This document shows positions 1 through 9,635 of a DNA stretch of 64,000 nt, piece by piece. Below the pieces are notes generated by a model. It had not been told where the DNA came from, searched no databases, and was given only the letters and a program-made list of their open reading frames with translations. The first letter of the stretch is position 1. Every line of letters begins with the position of its first letter. The translations under genes and the position numbers were made by a program. Source of the stretch: an uncultured Paracoccaceae bacterium (GTDB lineage Bacteria; Pseudomonadota; Alphaproteobacteria; Rhodobacterales; Rhodobacteraceae); the NCBI GenBank assembly GCA_947500775.1, contig CANMTD010000003.1, positions 62,001 to 126,000 on the forward strand, read 5' to 3'.

Positions 1-2323
1 CGCCTTCGGTGTCCAGCATGTGAAACGGGTCCTCGGGATAGACGCCCTGTTTGACATAGGACCCCATGAACCGGCCCGCGTCATCGCGGCTAAGCCCATA
101 GGTCATCTGGGTCAGGTCGTTGGTGCCGAAGCTAAGGAAAGCCGCGTGCTGGGTGATGTCGCCGGCGCGCAAGGCCGCGCGCGGGGTTTCCACCATCACC
201 CCCAGCCGATAGTTGAAATCGGCGCCTTTTTCGGTGCGCACGGCGGCGGCCACCCCGTCGACACGGGTCTTGACCAGTTCGACCTCGCGCATGGCCGACA
301 CCAGCGGGATCATGATTTCGGGCACCACCGGTTCGCCGTTGCGGCTGGCCTCGATCGTGGCCTCGAATATGGCGCGGGCCTGCATTTCATAGATTTCGGG
401 CACGGTGATGCCCACGCGCACGCCGCGCAGACCCAGCATCGGGTTGAATTCGCTTAGCGCGTCAATCCGGCGGGTCACATCCGACATCGGCAGGTCCAGC
501 GCCTCGGCCAGGGCGCGGATGCCCTGCCGGTCATGCGGCAGGAATTCATGCAGCGGCGGATCGAACAGGCGGATACAGACCGGTTGACCCTGCATGATTT
601 CGAACAGGCGGGTGAAATCGGCGCGCTGCATCGGCAACAGCTGTTCCAGCGCGGCGCGGCGGTCGTCCGAGGCATCGGCGAAGATCATTTCGCGCATCAC
701 CGTCAGACGGTCATCGTCAAAGAACATATGTTCGGTCCGGCACAGCCCGATACCATCGGCGCCAAAGCGGCGCGCCGTCTGGGCGTCAGCCGGGGTGTCG
801 GCATTGGCGCGCACCCCCATATCACAGACCTTTTCCGCCCAGCCCAGCAGCGTGTGGAACGCATCATCCAGCGCGGGTTCCAGCATGTCGACCTCGCCCA
901 CCAGCGCGGTGCCCGAACTGCCGTCGATGGTGATGATATCGCCTTCGCGGAAAACCCGGCCATCTTCGGACAGCAGAATGCCGTCGCGCCGTTTCAGGGT
1001 CATGCCCGACACGCCCACCACGCAGGGCACCCCCAGCCCGCGGGCGATCACCGCGGCGTGGCTGGTCACCCCGCCCCGTTCGGTCAACACCGCCGCCGCC
1101 GAATGCATGCCGCGAATATCCTCGGGCGAGGTTTCGCGCCGTACCAGAATACAAGGTTCCCCCCGCGCGGCGCTGGCCTGCGCCGCGGCCGAACCGAACA
1201 CGATGCGGCCGGTGGCGGCGCCCGGGCTGGCGGCGATGCCGCGGGCGAACACATCGCGTTTGCCGCGCGGATCGACCTGGCTGTGCAGCAATTCGGTCAT
1301 GGCGCGCGGTTCGATCCGCTGCAGCGCCTCGTTCTGGGGGATGATGCCTTCGCTGGCCAGCGCCACGGCGATGCGCACCGCCGCCCGCGACGACCGCACC
1401 ACCCGCACCGCATCCAGAATATGCAGCGTGCCGCCTTCGATGGTGAATTCGATCTCCATCTCTTCGCGCAGGCGTTCGCGGCAGACAGCCCCCCAATGGA
1501 TCAGATCCTGAAAGATGTCGGGGCAATGTTCCTCAAGCGAACGGCCCCGGGGGTCGCGCGTCAGATACAGCACGTTTTCGCTGTCCAGCAGCGCGGCGCG
1601 GCCCTGACTCTGGCTTAGATAGCGACCGGTGATCTGCGGCATGCCGGTGGTCGAATCGACGAACTGGATCACGCCCGAGCCGCTTTCGTCCGGGCCGACG
1701 CCCAATGCCATGGCCTGAACCACCAGCCCCAGCCCCGCATCGGCGGGCGCGCCTTTGGCCTGCCGCAGCAGACGGGCGGTCGTGCCTTCCCACGCGCGGG
1801 CCATCGAGCGCAGCACCTCGCCCAGCTGGCGCACCGGGTCCTGCGGAAACGGTTCGTCGGTTTCATCTTCATAGGCGCGGAACGCCTGGGCCAGAGTCTT
1901 GGCCGAATCGAACAGATCGGGGTCCAGCCGCGCCACATGGATCGAAAACACGCGCACAAATCGCATATACAGCCGGTCGGCGGCCTGTTTGCCCAGCCTT
2001 TCGACCAGTTCGGCGTGGCGGTCATCATTCATGCCGATGTTCAGGATCGCGCCGGGCCCACCCCAATCGGGATCTTCGGAACTGGGCCGGACCGACACCA
2101 GCGGCGCGGGCCCGAACAGGGCCAGCAACCCGGCCTTGTCCGGCAGGGTCCCCGCGGCGATCTGGTGCACGGCCTCGAACGGCAACGCCACGGTTTTGGG
2201 CACGGGCAGGCCAAGACGCACCAGCCGTTGCAGACATTTCGCCCGGCCGCCATGGCGTCCGTTCGAGATATCCGCCGTCGGCGTGATCTCGGTAAACCCT
2301 GTGAAATCCGCGTGTTTCTGCAC
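1..2323 (-). CDS. ppdK: Pyruvate, phosphate dikinase-like protein (3' end outside window)
   Basis: PPDK/PEP-utilising enzyme family, which interconverts pyruvate, ATP and phosphate with PEP, AMP and diphosphate. The frame opens at a GTG (2321-2323) and stays open for 774 codons to the window edge, so the C-terminus is missing. The phosphohistidine motif GGVTSHAAVIARG places the swivelling histidine near residue 422. The C-terminal PEP-binding barrel is clear (RIDALSEFNPMLGLRG, then FGTNDLTQMTYGLSRDD). The N-terminal nucleotide-binding part is divergent: where PPDK has SVRSGA and later QTRNGKR-type motifs, this protein has SVRPSSEDPDWGG and DAVRVVRSS. It could be a true PPDK or a PEP-utilising paralogue. 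It is the last gene of the glyQ-DUF6446-glyS run, 85 bp after glyS. A palindrome matching the phasin operator overlaps the start codon. Confidence 0.8.
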   Translation of the reverse strand, partial: MQKHADFTGFTEITPTADISNGRHGGRAKCLQRLVRLGLPVPKTVALPFEAVHQIAAGTLPDKAGLLALFGPAPLVSVRPSSEDPDWGGPGAILNIGMNDDRHAELVERLGKQAADRLYMRFVRVFSIHVARLDPDLFDSAKTLAQAFRAYEDETDEPFPQDPVRQLGEVLRSMARAWEGTTARLLRQAKGAPADAGLGLVVQAMALGVGPDESGSGVIQFVDSTTGMPQITGRYLSQSQGRAALLDSENVLYLTRDPRGRSLEEHCPDIFQDLIHWGAVCRERLREEMEIEFTIEGGTLHILDAVRVVRSSRAAVRIAVALASEGIIPQNEALQRIEPRAMTELLHSQVDPRGKRDVFARGIAASPGAATGRIVFGSAAAQASAARGEPCILVRRETSPEDIRGMHSAAAVLTERGGVTSHAAVIARGLGVPCVVGVSGMTLKRRDGILLSEDGRVFREGDIITIDGSSGTALVGEVDMLEPALDDAFHTLLGWAEKVCDMGVRANADTPADAQTARRFGADGIGLCRTEHMFFDDDRLTVMREMIFADASDDRRAALEQLLPMQRADFTRLFEIMQGQPVCIRLFDPPLHEFLPHDRQGIRALAEALDLPMSDVTRRIDALSEFNPMLGLRGVRVGITVPEIYEMQARAIFEATIEASRNGEPVVPEIMIPLVSAMREVELVKTRVDGVAAAVRTEKGADFNYRLGVMVETPRAALRAGDITQHAAFLSFGTNDLTQMTYGLSRDDAGRFMGSYVKQGVYPEDPFHMLDTEG

Positions 2324-2359
2324 TGCAGCACCTCTTTCTCGGCCGCAGAATACGCCGTT

Positions 2360-2380
2360 CCCCGCGCAAAACAAGCGGGG
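2360..2380. other. Small hairpin between glyS and the PPDK-like gene
   Basis: CCCCGC, a 9-nt loop and GCGGGG form a 6-bp stem in the 85-bp gap. No T-run follows on either strand, so it is at best a weak pausing or processing element. Confidence 0.3.
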
Positions 2381-2408
2381 CAAAGCGCAAAAACCCGGCG
2401 CTGTTGTA

Positions 2409-4661
2409 TCAGCCTTCGATCTGGGTCAGGTCCGCGACGCCAAGACAGGTTTCGCGGATGCGGTGCAGCAGGTTCAACCGGTTGCGGCGCACGATCTGGT
2501 TGTCGGTGTTGACCTGAACCGCCTCGAAAAACCCGTCGATCGGCGCGCGCAGGGCCGACATCGCGCCCATCGCCACGCCGAAATCTTCGGCCTTCATCGC
2601 CTGCGCGATCACCGTTTCGGCATCGTCCAGCGCGGAAAACAACGCCTTTTCAGAATCTTCTTCGGCAAACTTCACGTCCGCGCCATACCGGTATTCGACC
2701 CCATCCTTTTCCTCTTCCTTGGTCAGGATGTTGTTGGCGCGTTTGAACCCCTGCAACAGGTTTTCGCCTTCGTCGGTTTTCAGGAAGGCCGACAGCGCCT
2801 CGGCCCGGCGGACCAGCAGGCTGAGATCATCATTGCCCGGCATGGCAAGACAGGCGTCGATCACATCGTGGCGGATGCCTTCGTCGCGCAGGTGCACCTT
2901 CAGCCGGTCGTGGAAGAAGGCCAGCAGATCGTCGCTTTTTTCCGGCAGGCTGGCGCGCAGACGGGCCAGCCATGTGCCCTCTTCAACCTCAAACGGTTCG
3001 TCCTTGCCCGCCAACTTGTCCGTGACCGCGTGAAAGGCCGCGCCGAACACCCCGAATTTGGCGATCTCATCGACCATCTCTTCCAGAAAATACACCTCGC
3101 GTTCTTCGGCGGTATCGAGGCTAAGCGCGATGGTATGTTCCAGCAACTGCATGTCGATCAGCCGTTCCAGCCCGACCCGCAGATTATGGCCTGTGACGGT
3201 GCGGATGATGCCAAGGGCGGCGCGGCGCAGGGCATAGGGGTCTTTCGATCCGGTGGGTTTTTCGTCGATTTCCCAGAACCCGGTCAGCGTGTCCAGCTTG
3301 TCGGCCAGCGACACCGCGACCGACACCGGGTTCAGCGGAAAGTCGTCCGACGGGCCCAGCGGTTTGTAATGCATCTGGGCGGCTTCGGCGACGGCCGGGT
3401 CCATGCCCGCCGCCGCACAGTAATAGCGGCCCATGATCCCCTGAAGTTCGGGGAATTCATATACCATTTCCGAGGCCAGATCGGCCTTGGCGAATTTAGC
3501 GGCCTGTTCGGCCAGATCGGGATCGGCCCCGGCCTGCGGCGCAATTTCGCGCGCCAGTTTGGCGATACGTGCGATGCGGGCGCCCTGCGTGCCCAATTGA
3601 TTGTGGAAGGTCACATTGTCCAGCTTGTCCAGCCATGTGCCCATGCCGGCCTTGGCCTCGCGCAGGTCGTTTTCCCAGAAGAACCGGGCATCCGACAGCC
3701 GCGCGGACAGCACTTTTTCGTTGCCCGCAAGGATGGTGGCGCCATTGTCGGCGGTTTCGCGGTTGGCGACGGTCACAAATCGCACAATCTGGCCGGATTT
3801 GGGGTCGCGCACCGAAAAGAATTTCTGGTGTTCCTTCATCGAGGTTTGCAGCACTTCGGGCGGCAGTTCCAGAAAATCCTTGCCGATCTGGCCCATCAGC
3901 ACCACCGGCCATTCGACCAGCCCCGCGACCTCGGCCAGCAGGCCCTTGTCCTCGACCACCTCCAGCCCCTGGGCGAAGGCCATGTTGGTGGCGTCGTGCC
4001 AGATGTGATCGGCGCGTTCGGCCGGGTCCAGCATCACGCAGGCCTTTTTCAGCTTGGCGGTATAATCGTCGAAGGAGGACACGGAAAACCGCTGGCTGCC
4101 CATGAAACGGTGGCCTTCGGTGCTGTCGCCCGCGGTGATGCCGTCGATGGTCATCGGCACGACCTGCGCGCCGGACTCGTCGCTGAGGATGCACAGGATC
4201 GAATGCAGCGGACGCACCCAGCGCAGCGTGCCACTGCCCCAGCGCATGGATTTCGGCCAGGGGAAGTTGCGGATCACATCTTCCAGCACCTCGGCCACGA
4301 TCACCGGCGCGGGTCGGCCGGTCTTTTCGATGGTGGCGAACCAGACCTGCCCCTTTTTGTCGTCGCGTTTTTCAAGCTGATCCTGCGTCAGCCCGGTGGC
4401 GCGCAGGAACCCCTGCAGCGCCTTTTCGGGGGCGTCGGTGCGCGGGCCTTTGCGTTCTTCGCGGACCGTCGGGCTTTCGCCGGTCAGACCTTCGACCGTC
4501 AGCGCCAGACGGCGCGGCGTGGAAAACGCCGCCGCCGAGGCATAGGTCAGCCCCGCCTCGACCAGACCATCAGTCACGCGCTTTTTCAGATCGTCGCAGG
4601 CGCGGGCCTGCATCCGGGCGGGGATCTCTTCGGAGAAAAGTTCAATCAGCAGATCGGGCAT
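2409..4661 (-). CDS. glyS: Glycyl-tRNA synthetase beta subunit
   Basis: 750 aa, slightly longer than the usual bacterial GlyS (about 690). It is the tRNA-binding subunit of the alpha2beta2 glycyl-tRNA synthetase. The N-terminus has the family signature LLIELFSEEIPARM and the middle contains SMRWGSGTLRWVRPLHSI and GHRFMGSQ, as expected. The C-terminal part is the helical anticodon-binding region (RLNLLHRIRETCLGVADLTQIEG). The ATG overlaps the TGA of the preceding DUF6446 gene by one base, so translation is probably coupled, with glyQ further upstream. Confidence 0.97.
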   Translation of the reverse strand: MPDLLIELFSEEIPARMQARACDDLKKRVTDGLVEAGLTYASAAAFSTPRRLALTVEGLTGESPTVREERKGPRTDAPEKALQGFLRATGLTQDQLEKRDDKKGQVWFATIEKTGRPAPVIVAEVLEDVIRNFPWPKSMRWGSGTLRWVRPLHSILCILSDESGAQVVPMTIDGITAGDSTEGHRFMGSQRFSVSSFDDYTAKLKKACVMLDPAERADHIWHDATNMAFAQGLEVVEDKGLLAEVAGLVEWPVVLMGQIGKDFLELPPEVLQTSMKEHQKFFSVRDPKSGQIVRFVTVANRETADNGATILAGNEKVLSARLSDARFFWENDLREAKAGMGTWLDKLDNVTFHNQLGTQGARIARIAKLAREIAPQAGADPDLAEQAAKFAKADLASEMVYEFPELQGIMGRYYCAAAGMDPAVAEAAQMHYKPLGPSDDFPLNPVSVAVSLADKLDTLTGFWEIDEKPTGSKDPYALRRAALGIIRTVTGHNLRVGLERLIDMQLLEHTIALSLDTAEEREVYFLEEMVDEIAKFGVFGAAFHAVTDKLAGKDEPFEVEEGTWLARLRASLPEKSDDLLAFFHDRLKVHLRDEGIRHDVIDACLAMPGNDDLSLLVRRAEALSAFLKTDEGENLLQGFKRANNILTKEEEKDGVEYRYGADVKFAEEDSEKALFSALDDAETVIAQAMKAEDFGVAMGAMSALRAPIDGFFEAVQVNTDNQIVRRNRLNLLHRIRETCLGVADLTQIEG

Positions 4662-5191
4662 CAGTTGGTCTCCGGCACCGGCGGGCAGCCGTCAGGGGCG
4701 GGTTTGCCTTCGAAAACGACGGCACCGCAGGGGTTTATCTGGTTCCAGGCATAGCCGCGCCCGTCGGGGTAGATGACGACAATCCGGTCTATACCATAGC
4801 TTATGTTTTCCTGCCCCATAAAGGCGGTGGCCGCGCCCTGATCAAGGTCGTCGCCAATGGTATCGGCATCGAAACAGTCGAACCAGCCCGGCGCGACCAG
4901 CGGCACGGCATCGTCGTAAACCACATAGGTTTCGGTCAGCATCGCCAGCGACATCGGCGTGGTGAAACAGGCGCGGAACCGGATGGGTGAGCTTTCGGAA
5001 TCGATGCCCTGAAAGGCGTCGGCGATCACCACCTCGGGGTCGCCTGAAACCACGCTGGTCAGCCGTATCTCGGCCGCGGGGGCCGTGGCCTCGACCGGGT
5101 CATAGAAGGCATAGACCTGCAGGTAATATATCGCGATCCCTGCGATCAGCGCGCTCAAGACGATGCTTCCTGCCAGCAGTTTTCCGGTCAC
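4661..5191 (-). CDS. DUF6446-type membrane-anchored protein between glyQ and glyS
   Basis: 176 aa from a GTG at 5191 that overlaps the glyQ stop (GTGA). The N-terminus is one hydrophobic anchor ([21 protein letters not shown]); the rest is a predicted periplasmic domain with cysteines (RACF, FDCF, NPCG, DGCP). It resembles the DUF6446 family that I know from Rhodobacteraceae. A longer in-frame reading to 5341 would lie antisense-like within glyQ and is not favoured. No function is established; the tight coupling with both glycyl-tRNA synthetase subunits suggests conserved co-expression rather than a demonstrated role in aminoacylation. Confidence 0.8.
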   Translation of the reverse strand: MTGKLLAGSIVLSALIAGIAIYYLQVYAFYDPVEATAPAAEIRLTSVVSGDPEVVIADAFQGIDSESSPIRFRACFTTPMSLAMLTETYVVYDDAVPLVAPGWFDCFDADTIGDDLDQGAATAFMGQENISYGIDRIVVIYPDGRGYAWNQINPCGAVVFEGKPAPDGCPPVPETN

Positions 5192-6117
5192 GCCTGCCAC
5201 CCGCCGGCTTCGGTTTCGACAAAGGCGTCGGCGCAGGCCTTGGCCAGCGCGCGGACGCGGCCGATATAGGCCTGACGTTCGGTGACCGAGATCACGCCGC
5301 GCGCGTCCAGCAGGTTGAACATATGGCTGGCCTTGATGCATTGGTCATAGGCCGGATGCGCCATGACGATGCGTTTGCCGATCTTGGGGTCGTCGGCGGG
5401 GGCGGCCAGAATGCGTGCGCATTCCTTTTCGGCGTCCTCAAAATGGGTCAGCAGCGTGTCGGTATCGACCACATCGAAATTCCAGCGGCTGTATTCCTGT
5501 TCGGTCTGGCGAAACACGTCGCCATAGGTCAACGCGATCGGCGTTTGCGGGTCGTTATAGGGCATGTCCATCACGTGATCGACGCCCAGCACATACATCG
5601 CCAACCGTTCCAGCCCATAGGTCAGCTCGCCCGACACCGGTTTACAGTCATGGCCGCCGACCTGCTGGAAATAGGTGAACTGCGACACTTCCATGCCGTC
5701 GCACCAGACCTCCCACCCCAGGCCCCAGGCGCCCAGGGTCGGGCTTTCCCAGTCGTCTTCGACAAAGCGGATGTCGTGCAGGTCCATGTCGATGCCGATC
5801 GCCTCGAGGCTGCCAAGATAGAGGTCCTGCAGGTCGGGCGGGCTGGGTTTGATCACCACCTGATACTGGTAATAATGCTGCAACCGGTTCGGGTTTTCGC
5901 CGTAACGCCCGTCCGTGGGGCGGCGCGAGGGCTGAACATAGGCCGCGGCCCAGGCCTTGGTCCCCAGCGCGCGCAGGGTGGTGGCGGGGTGAAACGTGCC
6001 GGCGCCGACCTCCATGTCATAGGGTTGCAGGATCGCACAGCCCTTGGACGCCCAATAGGTCTGAAGCCGCAGGATAATCTCCTGAAAGCTGCGGGGTTTT
6101 CCATCTGTCTTGGTCAT
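5188..6117 (-). CDS. glyQ: Glycyl-tRNA synthetase alpha subunit
   Basis: 309 aa, close to the normal GlyQ length. This is the catalytic class II aminoacyl-tRNA synthetase subunit: it begins with [20 protein letters not shown], then has [14 protein letters not shown] and [13 protein letters not shown], with [13 protein letters not shown] near the middle. The start is set at the ATG at 6117, with GGAAGG a few bases upstream; the open frame continues to about 7137 but has no homology there and would run antisense to the next gene. First gene of the glyQ-DUF6446-glyS-PPDK run; the promoter should lie in 6118-6351. Confidence 0.97.
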   Translation of the reverse strand: MTKTDGKPRSFQEIILRLQTYWASKGCAILQPYDMEVGAGTFHPATTLRALGTKAWAAAYVQPSRRPTDGRYGENPNRLQHYYQYQVVIKPSPPDLQDLYLGSLEAIGIDMDLHDIRFVEDDWESPTLGAWGLGWEVWCDGMEVSQFTYFQQVGGHDCKPVSGELTYGLERLAMYVLGVDHVMDMPYNDPQTPIALTYGDVFRQTEQEYSRWNFDVVDTDTLLTHFEDAEKECARILAAPADDPKIGKRIVMAHPAYDQCIKASHMFNLLDARGVISVTERQAYIGRVRALAKACADAFVETEAGGWQA

Positions 6118-6351
6118 TGGACCGCCTTCCACGAATGCCTTGCCTGAATAGGCAACCCGTTCGGGCGGGTCAATTGCTGGTGGCGGTGTTTTGGCGCCCC
6201 CGGGGGGGCCTGTTTTTGCTGCGACTGTGCACCACCCGCAACTTTCATGGGGCAATCTGGGCAACGACCCAAATACCCGCGTGCAAATCCGGCCCTGTCT
6301 GGATAGGTTTTTTGCGGAAACACAGACGCACGCGCCGGGAATCACAGACTT

Positions 6352-8085
6352 ATGACAAAACTGATTGCGATGTTGAGCCTTGCCATTGGCCTGTTGGCCG
6401 GGACTGCCGCCCTTGCCCAAAGCACCGCCTGGGTCCAGATCGAGGCCCGCCCCACCCTGCGCGAGGCGCAGGAACGCGCCCGCGCCTATGCCAATGCCTT
6501 TGTCGAGGTGAACGGGTTCCGCCTGCGGTCGGGCTGGTACGCGATTGCGCTGGGGCCCTATACCCCCGAAGGCGCCGAGGTGAAACTGCGCAGCCTGCGC
6601 AACGACCGGCTGATCCCCGGCGACAGTTTCCTGGCCGACGGGCGCCAGTTCAGCCAGCAGTTCTGGCCGGTGGGTGCCACCGCGCTGACCCCGGCGCCGA
6701 TCGTGCCCACCCCGCTGGCGCCGCTGGACACCGCCCAGCCCCGGATCATCGAACAGGCGGATGAAACCCCGGCCGAGGCGCGGCGCAACGAACGGCTGCT
6801 GGACCGCGACGCCCGGATGGAACTGCAGGAGGCCCTGCAATGGGAAGGCTTCTATGACGCCGCCATCGACGGCGCCTTTGGCCCCGGCACCCGCCGTTCC
6901 ATGGCCGATTATCAGACCGCGCAGGGGTATGAGGTCACCGGCCTGCTGACCACCCGCCAGCGCACCAAGCTGCTGGAAAGCTACCGCGCCGTCTTTGCCG
7001 CGCTGGGGATGCAGGAAATCGAAGATACCAAGGCCGGTATCCGCATCGCGATGCCCGCCAAGATGACCCAATTCGACCGCTACGAATCCCCCTTTGCCCA
7101 TTACGACAGCATCGGCGACAGCGGCGTTCAGGTGCATCTGATCAGCCAGCAGGGCGACCAGACCACCCTGTTTGGCCTGTATGACGTGATGCAGACGCTG
7201 GAAATCGTGCCGCTGGACGGGTTCCGCGAACGCGGCAAGAACTCATTCGTGCTGACCGGTCAAAGCGACAGGCTGCATTCCTATACCTATGCCGCCGTGG
7301 CGAATGGCGCGGTCAAAGGGTTCACGCTGGTCTGGCCGCCCGAAGATGAAAAGCGGATGAACCGCGTCGCCCTGATGATGCGCGACAGTTTCGCCCCGCA
7401 GGAGGGCGCGGTGCTGGACGACACATTGGCCGCCCCGACCGAGGACCAGCGGATCGACCTGCTGTCCGGGCTGGACATCCGCCGCCCCGACCGGGCGCTG
7501 TCGGGGTTCTATGTCGATGCGGCGGGCACGGTGCTGACCGCCACGGGCGATCTGGCGCAATGCCGCCGGGTGACCATCGGCGATGATTACGAGGCCGAGA
7601 TCGCGGCGCAGGATACCGGGCTGGGCCTGACCGTGCTGCGCCCGAAACAAAGCCTTGCCCCGCCCGCCTTTGCCGCCTTTCAGACCGGGGTACCGCGCCT
7701 GAAATCGGATGTGGCCGTGGCCGGGTTTTCCTATGGCGATGTGCTGGACCAGCCGGTGATGACCTATGGCACGCTGGCCGATCTGCGCGGGCTGACCGGC
7801 GAAGAGACCGTGCAGCGGCTGGCGCTCAGCGCCCTGCCCGGCGACGCAGGCGGGCCGGTATTCGATCAGACCGGCGCGGTGATGGGCATGCTGCTGACAC
7901 GGACCGAAGGTGCGCGCAAACTGCCCGACGACGTCAGCTTTGCCGCCAAGGTGCCCGCGATTGCGGAATTCCTGTCGGCCCATGGGGTGAGTGTTGCGGC
8001 CTCGGACGGTGCGCCGCGCATGGCGCCCGAGGATCTGGCCCTGCTGGCCGCCGATATGACCGTATTGGTCAGCTGCTGGAACTAA
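6352..8085 (+). CDS. Secreted peptidoglycan-binding protein with a degenerate trypsin-like domain
   Basis: 577 aa with a signal peptide (residues 1-22, ending ALA-Q). Residues about 25-110 look SPOR-like, with aromatic and repeat-like features ([28 protein letters not shown]). Residues about 155-210 form a peptidoglycan-binding-1 domain ([23 protein letters not shown]). The C-terminal third has a chymotrypsin-fold pattern, but the catalytic residues are gone: the expected TAAH region reads TATGD (about 396-400), and the Ser motif GDSGGP reads GDAGGP, with Ala499 encoded by GCA. It is therefore likely a non-catalytic wall-associated binding protein. Divergent from glyQ and convergent with trkH (3 bp gap). 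Confidence 0.85.
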   Translation: MTKLIAMLSLAIGLLAGTAALAQSTAWVQIEARPTLREAQERARAYANAFVEVNGFRLRSGWYAIALGPYTPEGAEVKLRSLRNDRLIPGDSFLADGRQFSQQFWPVGATALTPAPIVPTPLAPLDTAQPRIIEQADETPAEARRNERLLDRDARMELQEALQWEGFYDAAIDGAFGPGTRRSMADYQTAQGYEVTGLLTTRQRTKLLESYRAVFAALGMQEIEDTKAGIRIAMPAKMTQFDRYESPFAHYDSIGDSGVQVHLISQQGDQTTLFGLYDVMQTLEIVPLDGFRERGKNSFVLTGQSDRLHSYTYAAVANGAVKGFTLVWPPEDEKRMNRVALMMRDSFAPQEGAVLDDTLAAPTEDQRIDLLSGLDIRRPDRALSGFYVDAAGTVLTATGDLAQCRRVTIGDDYEAEIAAQDTGLGLTVLRPKQSLAPPAFAAFQTGVPRLKSDVAVAGFSYGDVLDQPVMTYGTLADLRGLTGEETVQRLALSALPGDAGGPVFDQTGAVMGMLLTRTEGARKLPDDVSFAAKVPAIAEFLSAHGVSVAASDGAPRMAPEDLALLAADMTVLVSCWN

Positions 8086-8088
8086 GGG

Positions 8089-9537
8089 TCAGTTGCGCCA
8101 GAACTGAATCGTCAGGATGGCATAGACGGCCAACAGCTCCAGCCGTCCGATCAGCATGGCGCCCGACAGCAGCCATTTCGCAGTGTCGTTCAGATCGGCA
8201 AAGTTCCCGGCCGGGCCGATGACATCGCCAAGGCCGGGGCCGATATTGGCCAGCGCCGTGGCCGCCCCCGACACCGATGTGACGAAATCCAGCCCCGTCA
8301 TGCCAAGCAGCACCGACAGAACCCCAAGGCTGACCACGAACATCACGAAAAACGCCATGACCGAGGACAGCACATCCTCGGACACCGGGCGCCCGTCATA
8401 GCGGGGGGTGAAAATCCCGTGGGGGGCGTGGATCGTGCGGATCTGCGCCCGGATCGACGCAAACAGAAGCTGGAACCGGAACACCTTGATCGAACAACAG
8501 GTCGATCCCGCGCAGCCCCCGACCAGACCCAGAAAAAAGAACAGCACGATCGGAAAGGCGCCCCAAAGCTGGTAATCGACGCTGGCGTATCCGGTGCCCG
8601 TGATGATCGAGGTCACGTTGAACAGCCCTTCGCGAAAGGCGTGTTCATAATGGTCGTCGTTCACCACCACCCGGTAGGCCGTCATGACCAGCACCAATAT
8701 CGCCACCAGAATCAGGAAGGTCCGAACCTGACTATCGCGCAGGATCGGCCCGGTATGGCCCGCCATAAGCTGCACGTAGCGCACGAACGGCAGGCTGGCC
8801 AAAACCATGAAAACCGACGCCACATATTCGGCTGGCCCCTGAAAGGTGCCGAAAGAGGCGTCATAGCTGGAAAACCCGCCGGTCGAGACCGTGGTCAGCG
8901 CATGGTTCAGCGCGTCGAAACTGTTCATCCCGACAAAGATATACGACAGGTAACAGACCAGCGTGAGGGTCAGGTAGACCACGGAAATCCGGGCCGCAAT
9001 CTGGGCCGCGCGCGGCAGCACCTTACCGTCGGTATCGAAGGCCTCGGACCGGAAGATCTGCATCCCGCCGACCCGCAGCTCGGGCAGGAACACCATCGCC
9101 ACCACGATGATACCGACCCCGCCGAACCATTGCATCATCGACCGCCACAGCAATATGCCCGCGGGCAGATCGTCCAGCCCCGAAAACACGGTGGACCCGG
9201 TGGTTGTCAGCCCCGACATCGCCTCGAAAAACGCATCGACCACGCGGGCCTCGGGCGGGCCCAGCAGGAACGGCAAGGCGCCGAACACGGGCAGGACCAG
9301 CCAGACGCCGGTGGTCAGCAGAAAGGTCTGTTGCAACGTCAGCCCGGCCTTCACCCCGTTGGCACAGGCCAGCGCCAGCACCCCGCCGGTCAGCGACGTC
9401 AGGATCGCGGATTCCAGAAACACCGACCAATGGCCATTGCCCAACCAGATATCCACGGTCAGGGGAATCAGCATCGTGACCCCAAGAACGGTAACGAGCA
9501 GACCAATAACATATCCGATGGGGCGCAGATCCAGCAT
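8089..9537 (-). CDS. trkH: TrkH-family potassium uptake channel subunit
   Basis: 482 aa integral membrane protein that takes up potassium together with a cytosolic TrkA. It shows repeated membrane-pore-membrane units with selectivity-filter-like segments (EAMSGLTTTGSTVFSG; TTVSTGGFSSYDASFG; ITGTGYASVDY; ATALANIGPGLGDV), as in TrkH/KtrB proteins. The cytoplasmic loop has GGCAGSTCCSIK, also typical. The ATG at 9537 gives the usual length; an in-frame TTG at 9573 would add 12 residues with no homology. No trkA is visible nearby. Confidence 0.93.
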   Translation of the reverse strand: MLDLRPIGYVIGLLVTVLGVTMLIPLTVDIWLGNGHWSVFLESAILTSLTGGVLALACANGVKAGLTLQQTFLLTTGVWLVLPVFGALPFLLGPPEARVVDAFFEAMSGLTTTGSTVFSGLDDLPAGILLWRSMMQWFGGVGIIVVAMVFLPELRVGGMQIFRSEAFDTDGKVLPRAAQIAARISVVYLTLTLVCYLSYIFVGMNSFDALNHALTTVSTGGFSSYDASFGTFQGPAEYVASVFMVLASLPFVRYVQLMAGHTGPILRDSQVRTFLILVAILVLVMTAYRVVVNDDHYEHAFREGLFNVTSIITGTGYASVDYQLWGAFPIVLFFFLGLVGGCAGSTCCSIKVFRFQLLFASIRAQIRTIHAPHGIFTPRYDGRPVSEDVLSSVMAFFVMFVVSLGVLSVLLGMTGLDFVTSVSGAATALANIGPGLGDVIGPAGNFADLNDTAKWLLSGAMLIGRLELLAVYAILTIQFWRN

Positions 9538-9635
9538 GATCGCAGGCTTGGCCGGGGTCTGCCCCCGTGTCAAGCGGGCAGAACGCGCGCGCGCGTCATG
9601 GTGCGGCGGGAATGCCCCACCGCAGGGCGCAGTTG

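Noticed and set aside
1899-4754. A 951-codon open frame on the plus strand, the longest in this part of the window
   Set aside because: It is fully antisense to glyS, has His/Gly/Gln-rich composition with no domain, and is explained by GC-rich third-position bias.
5188-7137. A longer N-terminal extension of glyQ to 7137
   Set aside because: GlyQ homology begins exactly at the ATG at 6117 with a ribosome-binding site; the extension is antisense to the pseudo-protease gene.
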